NCBI RefSeq assembly: GCF_001425445.1
Contig: NZ_LMQU01000010.1
Location: forward strand, 441,501 to 505,500
Source of the DNA: Devosia sp. Leaf420
GTDB lineage: Bacteria > Pseudomonadota > Alphaproteobacteria > Rhizobiales > Devosiaceae
Direction of reading: 5' to 3'
Length of the DNA stretch: 64,000 bases
Positions 44,198-53,781 of this stretch are shown one piece after another. Position 1 is the first letter of the stretch; each line of letters opens with the position of its first letter. The notes beneath the pieces were generated by a model, which ran no database searches, was not told where the DNA came from, and saw only the letters and a list, made by a program, of their open reading frames with translations. A program made the translations under genes and the position numbers.

Positions 44198-45032
44198 CGA
44201 ATTGGCAACGGCCGGTCGGCGCCAGTGCCGAGATGGCGCGCGGATCGCAACCTGTGGACAGGAACATCAACCAGTCATTGGTCGAGCCGTAAAAGACGTT
44301 CCGGTCGACCTCGCCCTTGACCCCAGGCACGACTCCCGTCTGGGTATATTGCCAAAAAGTCCAGGTTCGGTTTTCGTAGCGCTCATGCGGCTCGGCAGCG
44401 GTCGAGCGCAGCCAAAACGTGTTCGGAAAATATTCGCCGGCGAGGATATCGCGGTGGAAGTTCATGTCGGTATAGATGATCGGCAGCTTGCCGGTATGGC
44501 GCTCCATCACATCGAGCATGAGCCGGATTTTTTCGAGCGCATCGGCCTTGCTCGGCTTTACCGTGCAGCTTGAATGATTGTTCCATTCGAGGTCGAGCAC
44601 GGGTGGCAGGGCGCTTGGATCGGCCGGCACGTTCTGCACGAACCAATTGGCCTGCTCCGAAGCCAGCGAACACCAGGTCATGAAGTGATATGCGCCGCGC
44701 GGCATGCCGGCATTGCGCGCCCGCTCCCAATTGGTGCGGAAATTGGGATCGACATAGTCCTTCCCTTCCGTCGCCTTCATGAAGACGAAGTGGGTGCCGC
44801 CCGCGCGTGCCCGGTCGAAATCGATATTTTCCTGATAGCGCGCGACGTCGATGCCCTGCACCGGCATGCCGCGGGCGCGATCGACACCGGCATGGGGCCG
44901 ATTATCTCCCGGAATGGCGCCATAAAGCCCGCCGCCGGTCGCGCAAGCTGCCAATGCTGCTACTGTCAGGCCCATCACAGCGTGGCGCAACAGAGCGGAA
45001 ACAGAGGCGGGCAAACGAAAGGCGCGGGCCAT
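44190..45032 (-). CDS. GH25 family lysozyme-like lipoprotein
   Basis: 280 aa. A signal sequence ending in LAACATG gives a lipobox, so the protein is likely membrane-anchored. The GH25 domain (about 58-250) has VQGIDVARYQ with the conserved Asp, VFMKATEGKDYVDPNF, GAYHFM, the catalytic Asp-x-Glu in PVLDLEWN, IIYTDMNFH and TWTFWQYT. It probably cuts peptidoglycan beta-1,4 bonds in the periplasm. ATG at 45032; a GTG two codons earlier is also possible. Convergent with marC. Confidence 0.9.
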   Translation of the reverse strand: MARAFRLPASVSALLRHAVMGLTVAALAACATGGGLYGAIPGDNRPHAGVDRARGMPVQGIDVARYQENIDFDRARAGGTHFVFMKATEGKDYVDPNFRTNWERARNAGMPRGAYHFMTWCSLASEQANWFVQNVPADPSALPPVLDLEWNNHSSCTVKPSKADALEKIRLMLDVMERHTGKLPIIYTDMNFHRDILAGEYFPNTFWLRSTAAEPHERYENRTWTFWQYTQTGVVPGVKGEVDRNVFYGSTNDWLMFLSTGCDPRAISALAPTGRCQFVK

Positions 45033-45085
45033 CAACACACTCGACTTAGAAAGACAATCAGAGCCTTTGATTCAACATGTCGGGG

Positions 45086-45100
45086 TTAATGGACGTTTAG
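45086..45100 (+). promoter_or_regulatory. Near-CtrA motif upstream of comM
   Basis: TTAA-TGGACGT-TTAG, one base from the full TTAA-N7-TTAA. It lies about 110 bp before the preferred comM start, in a 177 bp intergenic gap. A 7-of-8 match can occur by chance. Confidence 0.28.
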
Positions 45101-45209
45101 GGTAACCAATGTGGCAGTGAACATGGTTAACGAGCCATCTTCTGTTCGCTCTCCGTTCTTGACTGACGCGGTTCTTCTGTTAGCGTTGCTTGAGGTGGGG
45201 GCCTTGTTC

Positions 45210-46736
45210 ATGGTTACGCGTGTTGCCACAGTCGCCTTTAACGGCATCGAGGCGGTGCCGGTCGATGTTCAGGTGCAAATCGCGCCCGGTCTTTCCAAGT
45301 TTCTGATGGTTGGCCTGCCCGATAAGGCAGTCAAGGAATCGAGCGAGCGCGTTCGCGCCGCGCTTGTCGCCTCTGGCCTCGGCCTGCCGCCCAAACGCAT
45401 CACGGTCAATCTCGCCCCGGCCGATCTGCCCAAGGAAGGCAGCCACTATGATCTCCCCATCGCTCTGGGCCTGATGGCTGCCATCGGCGCTATCCCGCAG
45501 GATGCGCTCGATCGCTATCTGGTGCTTGGTGAACTGGGGCTTGATGGCCGTCTGGCCCATGTGGGCGGCGTTCTTCCTGCCGCCATTGCCGCCACGGCCC
45601 GCGGATTGGGCATCATCTGCCCAACGGCATCTGGCCCCGAGGCAGCCTGGGCCAATGACGACATCGATATTGTCGCGGCTGATAGTCTTCTCTCCCTTGC
45701 CAATCATCTCGTCGGCCGGCAATTGCAGGCCCGGCCGCGTCCGGTGCAGCGCCTGATCGATGCTGGCACAATGCCCGACCTGGCCGATGTCCGGGGTCAG
45801 GCCGTGGCGCGCCGGGCGCTCGAAGTTGCGGCCGCTGGCGGTCATAATCTTCTTCTTGTTGGTCCGCCCGGCGCCGGCAAATCTATGCTGGCGGCGCGAT
45901 TGCCATCGATCCTGCCGCCGCTTGAGCCGCGCGAATTGCTCGATATCTCGATGATCCAGTCGATCGCTGGCGAACTGGCGGGTGGCGCCCTGTCCGATCG
46001 GCGTCCGTTCCGCGCCCCGCATCATTCGGCTTCGATGGCCGCGCTGGTTGGCGGTGGCCTAAAAGTGCGGCCGGGTGAAGCGAGCCTTGCCCACAACGGC
46101 GTCCTGTTTCTCGATGAGCTGCCCGAATTCGCGCCCAGTGTCCTCGATAGTCTCCGCCAACCGCTCGAAAGCGGTGAAATGGTCATTGCCCGTGCCAATG
46201 CCCGCGTCACTTACCCGAGCCGCTTCCAGCTCATCGCCGCCATGAACCCCTGCAAATGCGGCATGGCCGGCACACCCGGCCACACCTGCAAGCGCGGCGA
46301 CGCCTGCGCCGCCGATTATCAGTCGCGCATTTCCGGGCCATTTCTTGATCGCATCGACATCCGCATCGACGTTCCAGCCGTCTCCGCGACGGATATGATC
46401 GGCTCTGCTCCCACCGCTGAGCCGTCGTCTGTCGTTGCCCAGCGCGTAGCCATGGCTCGCGTGCGTCAGCGCGAGCGCTACAAAGCGGTCGGCGCGCCAG
46501 AGGTGTTGACCAATGCGGCCGCCAGTTCAACGCTGATCGAAAAACTCGTCGAGCCCGACCGCGATAGTCAAACGCTGCTGCTCATGGCGGCTGAGCGCTA
46601 CAATCTTTCCGCGCGCGCCTATCATCGCGTTCTCAAGGTTGCCCGCACTTTGGCCGACCTGGCCAATTCCGAAAAAGTCGCGCGTCCGCACATCGCGGAA
46701 GCCTTAAGCTATCGTCTCAATTTCGGTGCTGCGTGA
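45210..46736 (+). CDS. comM: YifB/ComM family Mg chelatase-like AAA+ ATPase
   Basis: 508 aa. ComM is a hexameric helicase that promotes branch migration during uptake-linked recombination. The N-terminal Lon-protease-like fold (about 1-180, FNGIEAVPVDVQVQI and KEGSHYDLPIALG) precedes the ATPase with Walker A GPPGAGKS at 218-225, LFLDELPEF, a Cys-rich MNPCKCG...TCKRGDAC segment and the C-terminal Mg-chelatase subdomain ending in ALSYRLNF. The chosen ATG at 45210 has GAGGTGG upstream; the frame continues to 45111 without family sequence. Overlaps the next gene by GTGA. Confidence 0.92.
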   Translation: MVTRVATVAFNGIEAVPVDVQVQIAPGLSKFLMVGLPDKAVKESSERVRAALVASGLGLPPKRITVNLAPADLPKEGSHYDLPIALGLMAAIGAIPQDALDRYLVLGELGLDGRLAHVGGVLPAAIAATARGLGIICPTASGPEAAWANDDIDIVAADSLLSLANHLVGRQLQARPRPVQRLIDAGTMPDLADVRGQAVARRALEVAAAGGHNLLLVGPPGAGKSMLAARLPSILPPLEPRELLDISMIQSIAGELAGGALSDRRPFRAPHHSASMAALVGGGLKVRPGEASLAHNGVLFLDELPEFAPSVLDSLRQPLESGEMVIARANARVTYPSRFQLIAAMNPCKCGMAGTPGHTCKRGDACAADYQSRISGPFLDRIDIRIDVPAVSATDMIGSAPTAEPSSVVAQRVAMARVRQRERYKAVGAPEVLTNAAASSTLIEKLVEPDRDSQTLLLMAAERYNLSARAYHRVLKVARTLADLANSEKVARPHIAEALSYRLNFGAA

Positions 46737-47377
46737 GCAATCTTCGCGGTGAACTGGTTCACTGGAATGATGCGCGTGGCTTTGGCTTCATCGCGGGCGA
46801 TGATGGCCAGCGCTACTTCGTCCATATTTCATCCATCATGCGGATCGCAACACGCCCGCGCGTCGGCGACGTGGTCTATTTCGCTGCGAAGAAGGGCGAG
46901 AAACAACAGCTTGAGGCACGCTCCGTCACCATTGCAGGTGCCAATCCGGTTACGCCGCAAGCGCGCCGGAGCCAAATCAGGCGCGAGCTCGATTGGCAGC
47001 TTATCCTTGCGCTGAGTCTGCTGGGCCTCTTGGCCTATCTCATCTGGCATGACCCACTTGCCGGCTTCCTGCTCCTGCCCTACGCCGCCGGCGGCGTGCT
47101 GACATTTTTCGTTTATTGGCTGGATAAGCGCGCGGCGGAAGCGCAAGCCTGGCGGGTCAGCGAAGCCACTTTGCATGGTCTCGATCTTGCCTTTGGCATC
47201 ATTGGCGGCCTCCTGGGCCAGGCAATTTTCCGGCACAAGACGCGCAAAACGCGCTTTATGTTTGCGACACTCATGATCGGTTTCGTCCATCTTGCGCTGC
47301 TCGCTGGACTTGCCCTTGGCGAAATCAAACTCGAAGCACTACCCGCGACGCTTCATGCTGTATTGATGGGTCAGTGA
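46733..47377 (+). CDS. Cold-shock / DUF1294 domain membrane protein
   Basis: 214 aa from a GTG at 46733 overlapping the comM stop by 4 bp. The N-terminal cold-shock domain (about 1-68) has GELVHWNDARGFGFIAGDD and YFVHIS, the RNP-like motifs for single-stranded nucleic acid. Three to four helices follow, with DUF1294 (about 105-190: FFVYWLDKRAAEAQAWRVSEATLHGL and FRHKTRKTRF). Known as a recurring fusion in proteobacteria; function unknown. It could link RNA binding to the membrane. A parS-like site overlaps its stop. Confidence 0.9.
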   Translation: MSNLRGELVHWNDARGFGFIAGDDGQRYFVHISSIMRIATRPRVGDVVYFAAKKGEKQQLEARSVTIAGANPVTPQARRSQIRRELDWQLILALSLLGLLAYLIWHDPLAGFLLLPYAAGGVLTFFVYWLDKRAAEAQAWRVSEATLHGLDLAFGIIGGLLGQAIFRHKTRKTRFMFATLMIGFVHLALLAGLALGEIKLEALPATLHAVLMGQ

Positions 47378-47390
47378 TTCACGTGAAGCA
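47375..47390 (+). other. parS-like site 6 (DUF1294-Nudix junction)
   Basis: TGATTCACGTGAAGCA, identical to site 2 in hisA. It begins at the TGA stop of the DUF1294 gene and ends 18 bp before the Nudix start codon. Confidence 0.78.
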
Positions 47391-47408
47391 GAGTTTGAGG
47401 AGATTTTT

Positions 47409-47861
47409 ATGCGCCATCGCATTTCGGCCGGCGTTCTGGCCATGCGCGACGACAAAATTCTCCTCGTTCGTCACTATCGCGCTGGCAAGCATGATTTCTG
47501 GGCTGGCCCCGGGGGCGGCGTCGAAGGCAGCGAAGAACTCTGGCAAGCCGCAGAACGCGAGGCTTTCGAAGAAACCGGCCTCCGCGTCATGGCGCAAAAT
47601 CTTGCTTATATCGACGAGTTGGTCGATGGCTGGGGCCGGGTGGTGAAATTCTGGTTTCTCGCGCGCTTCATTTCCGGTGAGATCGATATCACCGCCAATC
47701 CCGCCTTGGGCGAGAGCATTAGCGAAGCCGGTTGGTTCGGGCAGCATGACCTCCCCAAGGGCCATGTCTTTCCGGAAATGCTCCGCGATCGTTTCTGGAC
47801 CGACCGTACAACAGGCTTTCCCACGCCGATAAAACTTCCGCTGCGCCAGTCTATTTTCTAG
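47409..47861 (+). CDS. Nudix hydrolase
   Basis: 150 aa. The Nudix box reads GGGVEGSEELWQAAEREAFEETGL in two overlapping parts, fitting G-x5-E-x7-REUxEExGU with the catalytic Glu pair in REAFEETG. Substrate unknown; the family cleaves nucleoside diphosphates linked to another moiety. GAGGAG precedes the ATG. The gene is bracketed by parS-like sites 6 and 7. Confidence 0.9.
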   Translation: MRHRISAGVLAMRDDKILLVRHYRAGKHDFWAGPGGGVEGSEELWQAAEREAFEETGLRVMAQNLAYIDELVDGWGRVVKFWFLARFISGEIDITANPALGESISEAGWFGQHDLPKGHVFPEMLRDRFWTDRTTGFPTPIKLPLRQSIF

Positions 47862-47890
47862 CTCGCAGCGACTTGCCTTTACGGCTGCCG

Positions 47891-47906
47891 TGTTTCACGT
47901 GAATCC
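47891..47906 (-). other. parS-like site 7 (Nudix-WYL intergenic, inverted)
   Basis: On the minus strand GGATTCACGTGAAACA, identical to site 5. It is the only copy in this window whose GATTC arm faces the opposite way. It sits in a 51 bp gap between two convergent genes and only 516 bp from site 6. Confidence 0.82.
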
Positions 47907-47912
47907 AAAGCG

Positions 47913-48614
47913 TTACGTGTCGTCATTGCGGCGATCATTTACCCAGCTGTCGCGCCATTCGCGTTCGAGCACGGAGCGGCGCTTGCCATAGCGCTCATCG
48001 GTCACGACCAGATTGACGATGCGGTCCGTGCGAAAATTGCGGAAATTCTGCCGCAATAGACACCAGGCGGCGATGGTCTGTTTGCCCTCGTAAAAGGCGA
48101 GACCCACCGGCCAAAGCGTGCGCGACGTCGCCCGCCCCTGCTCGTCCTGATAGTCGATGGTCACCGCCCGCTCCTGTCGCATGGCGAGGCGAATCTCTCC
48201 GAGCACGGGAATAGGCTTGCGCCCGCCCCATTGCGCCATCGGCCAAAGCGCAGTGTCGCTGATCCGATCGCGCAGATCTTCCGGCGATGCGGTGGCGATC
48301 TTGGCGAGCGCATTTTGCGCCGCGGCGCTCAAGCCATCATCGGGCTGCGTCCCGACCCAACGCGCGCCCAGCACCAGCGCCTCGAGCTCTTCGGCCGAAA
48401 ACATCAGCGGCGGCAGAAAAAAGCCGGGTTTGAGCATGTAGCCAATTCCCGCCTCGCCATCGATTGGCGCTCCGAGCCCGATCAGCGTCTGGATATCGCG
48501 ATAAAGCGTGCGAACGGAAACGCCCTGTTCCTCGGCCAAAGCCGCTGCGGTCACCGGCCGCCGATGCCGCCGCAGCGCATCCATGATGGCAAAAAGTCGC
48601 TCGGTCTTGTCCAT
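47913..48614 (-). CDS. HTH/WYL domain transcriptional regulator (YafY-like)
   Basis: 233 aa. An N-terminal HTH_11 (about 1-55, RLFAIMDALRRHRRPVTAAALAEEQGVSVRTLYRDIQTL) is followed by a WYL domain (about 140-215, AVTIDYQDEQGRATSRTLWPVGLAFYEGKQTIAAWCLLR). WYL domains often sense nucleic acids or nucleotides. GAGGGC precedes the ATG. Convergent with the Nudix gene; target unknown. Confidence 0.9.
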   Translation of the reverse strand: MDKTERLFAIMDALRRHRRPVTAAALAEEQGVSVRTLYRDIQTLIGLGAPIDGEAGIGYMLKPGFFLPPLMFSAEELEALVLGARWVGTQPDDGLSAAAQNALAKIATASPEDLRDRISDTALWPMAQWGGRKPIPVLGEIRLAMRQERAVTIDYQDEQGRATSRTLWPVGLAFYEGKQTIAAWCLLRQNFRNFRTDRIVNLVVTDERYGKRRSVLEREWRDSWVNDRRNDDT

Positions 48615-48682
48615 GACGCCCTCGTGAACAGAGATAGAACGGGATGGCAGATTCTGGCGCAGAAATCCACTAGCGGCAAAAG

Positions 48683-48704
48683 AAAAGGCCGCCCCATGGC
48701 GGCC
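48683..48704 (-). terminator. Intrinsic terminator of galM
   Basis: Minus strand GGCCGCC-ATGG-GGCGGCC followed by TTTTCTTTT. Located 38 bp past the galM stop. Confidence 0.87.
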
Positions 48705-48741
48705 TCCTCAGGTCCGGTCAACGCTGCAAACAGCCCAGAAA

Positions 48742-49752
48742 TCAAGCGATCTCGATATCGCACCAATGGCTATAGGGCCGCTCGGGTGAGTGGAAGACAT
48801 TGGGGAAATGCGGATTATGCACGGCATCGGCAAAGCACTGATCTTCAAGGCAGAAGCCGGCATGCTTCTGATAGGTTTTGCCGCCAAGCCCGGGCACCGG
48901 AATACCGGTCCAAACGCCATTATAGACCTGCACGCCCGGGCGATCCGACCAGATTTTGAGGGTAAGATCCTTGTCCGGCGATACCACAGTCGCGATGGGG
49001 TCGGCATGCTTGCGACCCGTATCGAGCACAAGGCCCATGTCATAATCGACCGGCGCGCCATTGGCATCGCGCATGGTGCGCGGCTGGCGCAGATCATAGA
49101 TCGTGCCCTTGGATGGCAGGATCGCGCCGGTCGGCGCGAGATCGTCGCCCAGCTCGGTATAAGCACTCGAATTGATCTGGATGGTATGGTCGAGCACCGT
49201 GTCGGCCGTGCCAAGATTGAAATATTGGTGCTGCACGAGGCTGATCGGGGTGGCGCGATCGGTCGTCGCCGCGAGCTCCAGATGAAGGGTATTACCGCGG
49301 AGGCTATAGGTCGCCGAGAAATTGACATTGCCGGGATAACCCATGGCGCCATCAGGCGAAAAATGGGTGAAGCGCACGGCATTGTTGGCATTGTCGACTT
49401 GGCCGGTCCACACCTGCCGGCCAAGGCCCTCGGCCCCGCCGTGAAGCTGCAATTCACCGGCATTGGGCGGCAGCTTGTAGGTGACCCCGTCGATCTCAAA
49501 GCTCGCGCCCTTGATGCGGTTGGCGACGCGACCGGCCAAGGCACCAAAATGCGGGCTGTGCTCGACATAATGCTCGAGCGTTTCAAACCCCAGGACGACG
49601 CCGCGCTCACCACCGGCGACAGGGACGCGCCAATCGCGCACGGCCACGCCATAGCCGATAATCTCGACAGTCACACCGGTATCGCTGACCAGCTTGAACT
49701 GGTCGACGCGCTGGCCCTGATGTTCGCCGAATGTCGAAACGTCGATGCCCAT
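48742..49752 (-). CDS. galM: Aldose 1-epimerase (galactose mutarotase)
   Basis: 336 aa. Interconverts alpha and beta anomers of aldoses. Substrate-site motifs are GRVANRIKGASFEIDG, LQLHGGAEGLGRQVW (catalytic-region His), VQHQYFNLG and the C-terminal GFCLEDQCFADAVHNPHFP with the catalytic Glu. The ATG at 49752 has GAGGGGAT upstream; a frame to 49812 is less likely. Divergent from the LacI-type regulator of the xylose cluster, so it may act on xylose or xylose oligomers. Confidence 0.93.
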   Translation of the reverse strand: MGIDVSTFGEHQGQRVDQFKLVSDTGVTVEIIGYGVAVRDWRVPVAGGERGVVLGFETLEHYVEHSPHFGALAGRVANRIKGASFEIDGVTYKLPPNAGELQLHGGAEGLGRQVWTGQVDNANNAVRFTHFSPDGAMGYPGNVNFSATYSLRGNTLHLELAATTDRATPISLVQHQYFNLGTADTVLDHTIQINSSAYTELGDDLAPTGAILPSKGTIYDLRQPRTMRDANGAPVDYDMGLVLDTGRKHADPIATVVSPDKDLTLKIWSDRPGVQVYNGVWTGIPVPGLGGKTYQKHAGFCLEDQCFADAVHNPHFPNVFHSPERPYSHWCDIEIA

Positions 49753-49884
49753 GGCATATCCCCTCAAAGTCTTTTGGCGCGGAGGTTTAGCCTTTTCGGT
49801 TCCTTGCGGCAACGCCGCACTTGACCTTTTCGGCCGCCCCGCGAACTGTGGTCCCTAAAGCAAAATCAAGAATGCGGGGACAAT

Positions 49885-50928
49885 GTGAACGAGGAGGCGA
49901 CGCGGCGCAGAGCAACGGTTCATGACGTCGCCAAGGCCGCGGGCGTGTCGCTTGCAACGGTCGATCGCGTCCTCAATGGCCGCTCCGGCGTGCGCGCCGC
50001 CACAGCCGAAAAGGTCGAAGAGGCCATCGTCCGCCTCGGCTTTTCCCGCGATCTCAATGCCTCGCTCATGGCGCGCGCCCGGGATTTGAAGGTCGTTTTC
50101 TTCATCCCAGATGGCTCCAACGAATTCATGGATAGCCTCGCCGAGGCCGTCGCGCGCCGCAGCATGCCGGCCCTTTCCGATCGCATGCACCTCAGCACTC
50201 GCCGCATCCGCGCCCTCGATGCAGGCTCGCTCGCTGCAGGCCTCGATGCGCTCGACCCTAGGGATTGCGACTGCGCCGTCATCGTCACCAGCGAAGAGCC
50301 CGAAATTCTCGCCGCCGTCGATTCCGCCACCCGCCGCGGCATCGCGGTCATGACGCTGGTCTCCGATCTCCCCGGCTCCGCCAGAAAACACTTTATCGGC
50401 GTCGACAACGTCGCCGCGGGCCGCACTGCTGCCTCCCTTCTCGGCCGCTTCCTGCCCCAAGGCGGTAAGGTCGCCGTCATTGCCGGTTCGCTCCACCTCC
50501 GCGACCATCTTGATCGGCTTGACGGCTTTCGCGAGGTTTTGGCCCGCGATTTTCCCGCCCTCCACCTCGTCGGCCCGCTGGAAGGCCATGATGAACGCGT
50601 TGAAACCCAAGCTTTGGTGGCTAAGCTTCTCTCCGACTATCCTGATCTCTCTGGCATCTACAATCTAGGTGCCGGCAATATGGGCTTGGTTGCCGCCCTG
50701 GAGGCTGTCGGTAATAAAATATCCCCCCGTGTCATCGCGCATGAACTCAGCGCTCCCACACGTGCGGGCCTGATGTCCGGCGCCATCGACGTAGTCCTCG
50801 ACCAAAACCCCGACGGGGAAATTCGCGAAGCCATCACCGCCGCGCGTGCGCTGGCTTTGGGGGCTGGCCGTCATATCGCCACAGACCCCATTGAAATTGG
50901 CATTTTCCTGCGCGACAATCTGCGTTAG
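49885..50928 (+). CDS. LacI family transcriptional regulator of the xylose cluster
   Basis: 347 aa from GTG at 49885 with GGGGA upstream. N-terminal LacI helix-turn-helix (about 10-60, TVHDVAKAAGVSLATVDRVLNGRSGVR), then a type I periplasmic-binding-like sugar domain (VVFFIPDGSNEFMDSLAE, FIGVDNVAAGRTAASLLGRFL). It precedes xylB-xylA and diverges from galM. A xylose or xylan-derived effector is inferred from the neighbours. I found no convincing palindromic operator by eye in the 132 bp between galM and this gene. Confidence 0.9.
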   Translation: MNEEATRRRATVHDVAKAAGVSLATVDRVLNGRSGVRAATAEKVEEAIVRLGFSRDLNASLMARARDLKVVFFIPDGSNEFMDSLAEAVARRSMPALSDRMHLSTRRIRALDAGSLAAGLDALDPRDCDCAVIVTSEEPEILAAVDSATRRGIAVMTLVSDLPGSARKHFIGVDNVAAGRTAASLLGRFLPQGGKVAVIAGSLHLRDHLDRLDGFREVLARDFPALHLVGPLEGHDERVETQALVAKLLSDYPDLSGIYNLGAGNMGLVAALEAVGNKISPRVIAHELSAPTRAGLMSGAIDVVLDQNPDGEIREAITAARALALGAGRHIATDPIEIGIFLRDNLR

Positions 50929-51000
50929 GACACCGCCATCCAAAAGCGGGCGGGAGGACGATCCGTTGATTTGCGAACTCAGAATTGAGGTACGTGCCTC

Positions 51001-52464
51001 ATGACTTTTCTTGGTATTGATATAGGCACGTCCGGTGTGAAGGCCTTGCTGATTGACGGCAATGGCAAATCGCTCGGCGAAGCCTCGGCTTCCGCCGTCG
51101 AGCCCGTGCGCCCCCATCCCGCCTGGTCCGAGCAAAACCCGACCGATTGGTGGACCGCGACACTCGCCGCCATCGACAAGCTCAAACTCTCGCACCCAAG
51201 CGAACTCGCCGCCGTCACCGGCATCGGCCTTTCGGGCCACATGCATGGCGCGACACTTCTCGGCAAAAACGACGAAATTTTGCGTCCCGCCATTCTCTGG
51301 AACGATGGCCGCTCGGCCGCCGAATGCCTCGAGATGGAAGCAGCGCTCCCAAGCCTTCGCCAGCTCGCCGGCAATATCGCCATGCCCGGCTTCACGGCGC
51401 CAAAAATCGCCTGGGTCCGCAAGCATGAGCCGGCCATATTCGACAAACTCGAAAAAGTCCTGCTGCCAAAAGCCTATGTTCGCCTTTTGCTGACCGGCGA
51501 ATATGTCGAGGACATGTCCGATGCCGCCGGGACGCTCTGGCTCGACGTCCAGAAGCGCGACTGGTCTGACGATCTATTGGCCGTGACCGGCCTCACCCGC
51601 TCCCACATGCCGCGTCTCGTTGAAGGCTCAGCCCCCTCCGCGCAGCTCAAATCCGACCTTGCCGCCCGCTGGGGCATGTCCGGGGCCGTCATCGTCGCTG
51701 GTGGCGCAGGCGACAACGCTGCCGCCGCCTGCGGTATCGGCGCCATTCGTCCCGGCGAAGGCTTTGTCTCGCTCGGCACTTCCGGCGTGCTTTTCGTCTC
51801 CAACGAAAAGTTCAGCCCCAATACCGAAGGCGCCGTTCATGCCTTCTGCCACGCCATCCCAGACACCTGGCACCAGATGGGCGTCATCCTTTCGGCCACC
51901 GATTCGCTGAATTGGCTGAGCCGCATCACCGGAAAGAAGCAGGCTGAACTCGCCGGAGAAGCCGAAACCCAGTTCACTGGCCCGGGCGAAGCGATCTTCC
52001 TGCCCTATCTCTCAGGTGAGCGCACGCCGCACAACAATGCCGGTGCCCGCGGCTCTTTCACCGGCCTTTCCCAGTCGACCGACACCGCCCAGATGGCCCA
52101 GGCCGTCATGGAAGGCGTCACCTTCGCCATGCGCGATTGCCAGCGTGTGCTGGCTGATGCCGGCACGAAAATCGACCGCCTGCTGGCCGTCGGCGGTGGT
52201 TCCAAGTCGGCGCTGTGGCTCAAAATGCTTGCCACCAATCTCGACATGGAAATCGCCCTCCCCGAGGATGGCGATTTTGGCGGCGCGCTCGGCGCTGCCC
52301 GCCTCGGCCTTTGTGCCGCAACCGGCGCCAACCCCGCCGACGTCATGACCATGCCGCCGATCAAGACCACCATTGCGCCCGACAAAAACCTGTCGGCCGC
52401 CTATTCCGATCAATATGCGCGCTATCGCGCACTCTACCCCGCCATCGAGGAGGCACGTTCGTGA
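51001..52464 (+). CDS. xylB: Xylulokinase
   Basis: 487 aa, FGGY-family kinase phosphorylating D-xylulose to xylulose 5-phosphate. N-terminal [17 protein letters not shown] binds ATP phosphate; the [12 protein letters not shown] and [10 protein letters not shown] segments bind the sugar; ATP-site [28 protein letters not shown] and [13 protein letters not shown] are typical. Downstream of the LacI gene by 72 bp. Its stop shares sequence with the xylA GTG (GTGA). Confidence 0.95.
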   Translation: MTFLGIDIGTSGVKALLIDGNGKSLGEASASAVEPVRPHPAWSEQNPTDWWTATLAAIDKLKLSHPSELAAVTGIGLSGHMHGATLLGKNDEILRPAILWNDGRSAAECLEMEAALPSLRQLAGNIAMPGFTAPKIAWVRKHEPAIFDKLEKVLLPKAYVRLLLTGEYVEDMSDAAGTLWLDVQKRDWSDDLLAVTGLTRSHMPRLVEGSAPSAQLKSDLAARWGMSGAVIVAGGAGDNAAAACGIGAIRPGEGFVSLGTSGVLFVSNEKFSPNTEGAVHAFCHAIPDTWHQMGVILSATDSLNWLSRITGKKQAELAGEAETQFTGPGEAIFLPYLSGERTPHNNAGARGSFTGLSQSTDTAQMAQAVMEGVTFAMRDCQRVLADAGTKIDRLLAVGGGSKSALWLKMLATNLDMEIALPEDGDFGGALGAARLGLCAATGANPADVMTMPPIKTTIAPDKNLSAAYSDQYARYRALYPAIEEARS

Positions 52465-53768
52465 GTGATTTTTTCAAGGGCCTGAGCCAGGTCAAGTTTG
52501 AAGGCCCGCAGAGCAAAAACGCTCTGGCCTATCGCCACTACAACAAGGACGAAGTGATCGCCGGCAAGCGGATGGAAGACCATATCCGCCCAGCCATCGC
52601 CTACTGGCACACCTTTGCGCAGGAAGGCGGCGACCCATTCGGCGGCCGCACTTTCGATCGCCCGTGGTTTGACAAGGGCCTTGAAGGCGCCAAGCTCAAG
52701 GCTGAAGTCGCCTTCGAGTTCTTCAATCTGATCGACGTGCCCTTCTTCGCCTTCCACGATGTGGACGTATCGCCTGAAGGCGCGACTCTCGACGAATCGA
52801 ACAAAAATCTCCGCGTCATCGGCGACATCATTGCCCAGAAGATGCAGGAAACAGGCAAGAAGCTCCTTTGGGGTACGGCCAACCTCTTCTCCAACCGCCG
52901 CTATATGGCGGGTGCCGCGACCAATCCCGATCCGGCTGTCTTCGCCTATGCCGCCGGCCAGGTGAAAACCGTGCTCGAGCTGACCCACGAATTGGGCGGC
53001 GAAAACTACGTGCTCTGGGGCGGCCGCGAAGGCTACGAAACGCTTCTCAACACCAAGATCGGCCAGGAACAGGACCAGATGGCCCGCTTCCTGACGCTGG
53101 TGATCGAGCACGCCGACAAGATTGGCTTTAAGGGTCAGATCCTGATCGAACCCAAGCCGCAGGAACCGTCCAAGCACCAGTACGACTACGACGTCGCGAC
53201 CGTGTACGGCTTCTTGCAGAAGTACGGCCTCGAAAAGAAGGTGAAGTGCAATATCGAGGTCGGCCACGCCTTCCTCGCGGGTCACTCCTTTGAGCACGAG
53301 CTCGCCGTCGCTTCCTCGCTCGGCATGCTCGGCTCGGTCGATGCTAACCGCAACGACCTGCAGTCCGGCTGGGACACCGACCATTTCCCCAACGTTCCCG
53401 GCGAAATGGCGCTAGCCTTCTACTACATCCTCAAGCAGGGCGGTCTCGGCAAGGGCGGCTTCAATTTTGACGCCAAGGTCCGCCGCCAATCGCTCGATCC
53501 GGCCGATCTGCTGCACGGCCACATCCTCGGCCTCGATACCCTGGCCCGCGGCCTCAAGGGCGCCGTTGCGCTCATCGAAGACGGTGAGTTCGACAAGTTG
53601 CTCGACGACCGTTATGCCGATTGGAAGTCCGGCATCGGCCAGGAAATCCTCGGTGGCAAGCTGAGCCTCGCGGATATCGCGGCCAAGGTTCAGGCCGAAG
53701 GCATCAATCCGCAGCCGAAGTCCGGTCGCCAGGAATATCTCGAAAACCTGGTCAACCGGTTCGTTTGA
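52461..53768 (+). CDS. xylA: Xylose isomerase
   Basis: 435 aa from GTG at 52461 with GAGGAGG upstream and GTGA overlap with xylB. Converts D-xylose to D-xylulose. Catalytic H99 and D102 ([13 protein letters not shown]), metal ligands in [15 protein letters not shown] and [15 protein letters not shown], and [17 protein letters not shown] are present. Class II length. Xylose import genes are not in this window. Confidence 0.97.
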   Translation: MSDFFKGLSQVKFEGPQSKNALAYRHYNKDEVIAGKRMEDHIRPAIAYWHTFAQEGGDPFGGRTFDRPWFDKGLEGAKLKAEVAFEFFNLIDVPFFAFHDVDVSPEGATLDESNKNLRVIGDIIAQKMQETGKKLLWGTANLFSNRRYMAGAATNPDPAVFAYAAGQVKTVLELTHELGGENYVLWGGREGYETLLNTKIGQEQDQMARFLTLVIEHADKIGFKGQILIEPKPQEPSKHQYDYDVATVYGFLQKYGLEKKVKCNIEVGHAFLAGHSFEHELAVASSLGMLGSVDANRNDLQSGWDTDHFPNVPGEMALAFYYILKQGGLGKGGFNFDAKVRRQSLDPADLLHGHILGLDTLARGLKGAVALIEDGEFDKLLDDRYADWKSGIGQEILGGKLSLADIAAKVQAEGINPQPKSGRQEYLENLVNRFV

Positions 53769-53781
53769 GACAAGCGCTGAG

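Noticed and set aside
49753..49884. LacI operator palindrome between galM and the regulator
   Set aside because: No inverted repeat with the usual central CG symmetry could be supported by eye.
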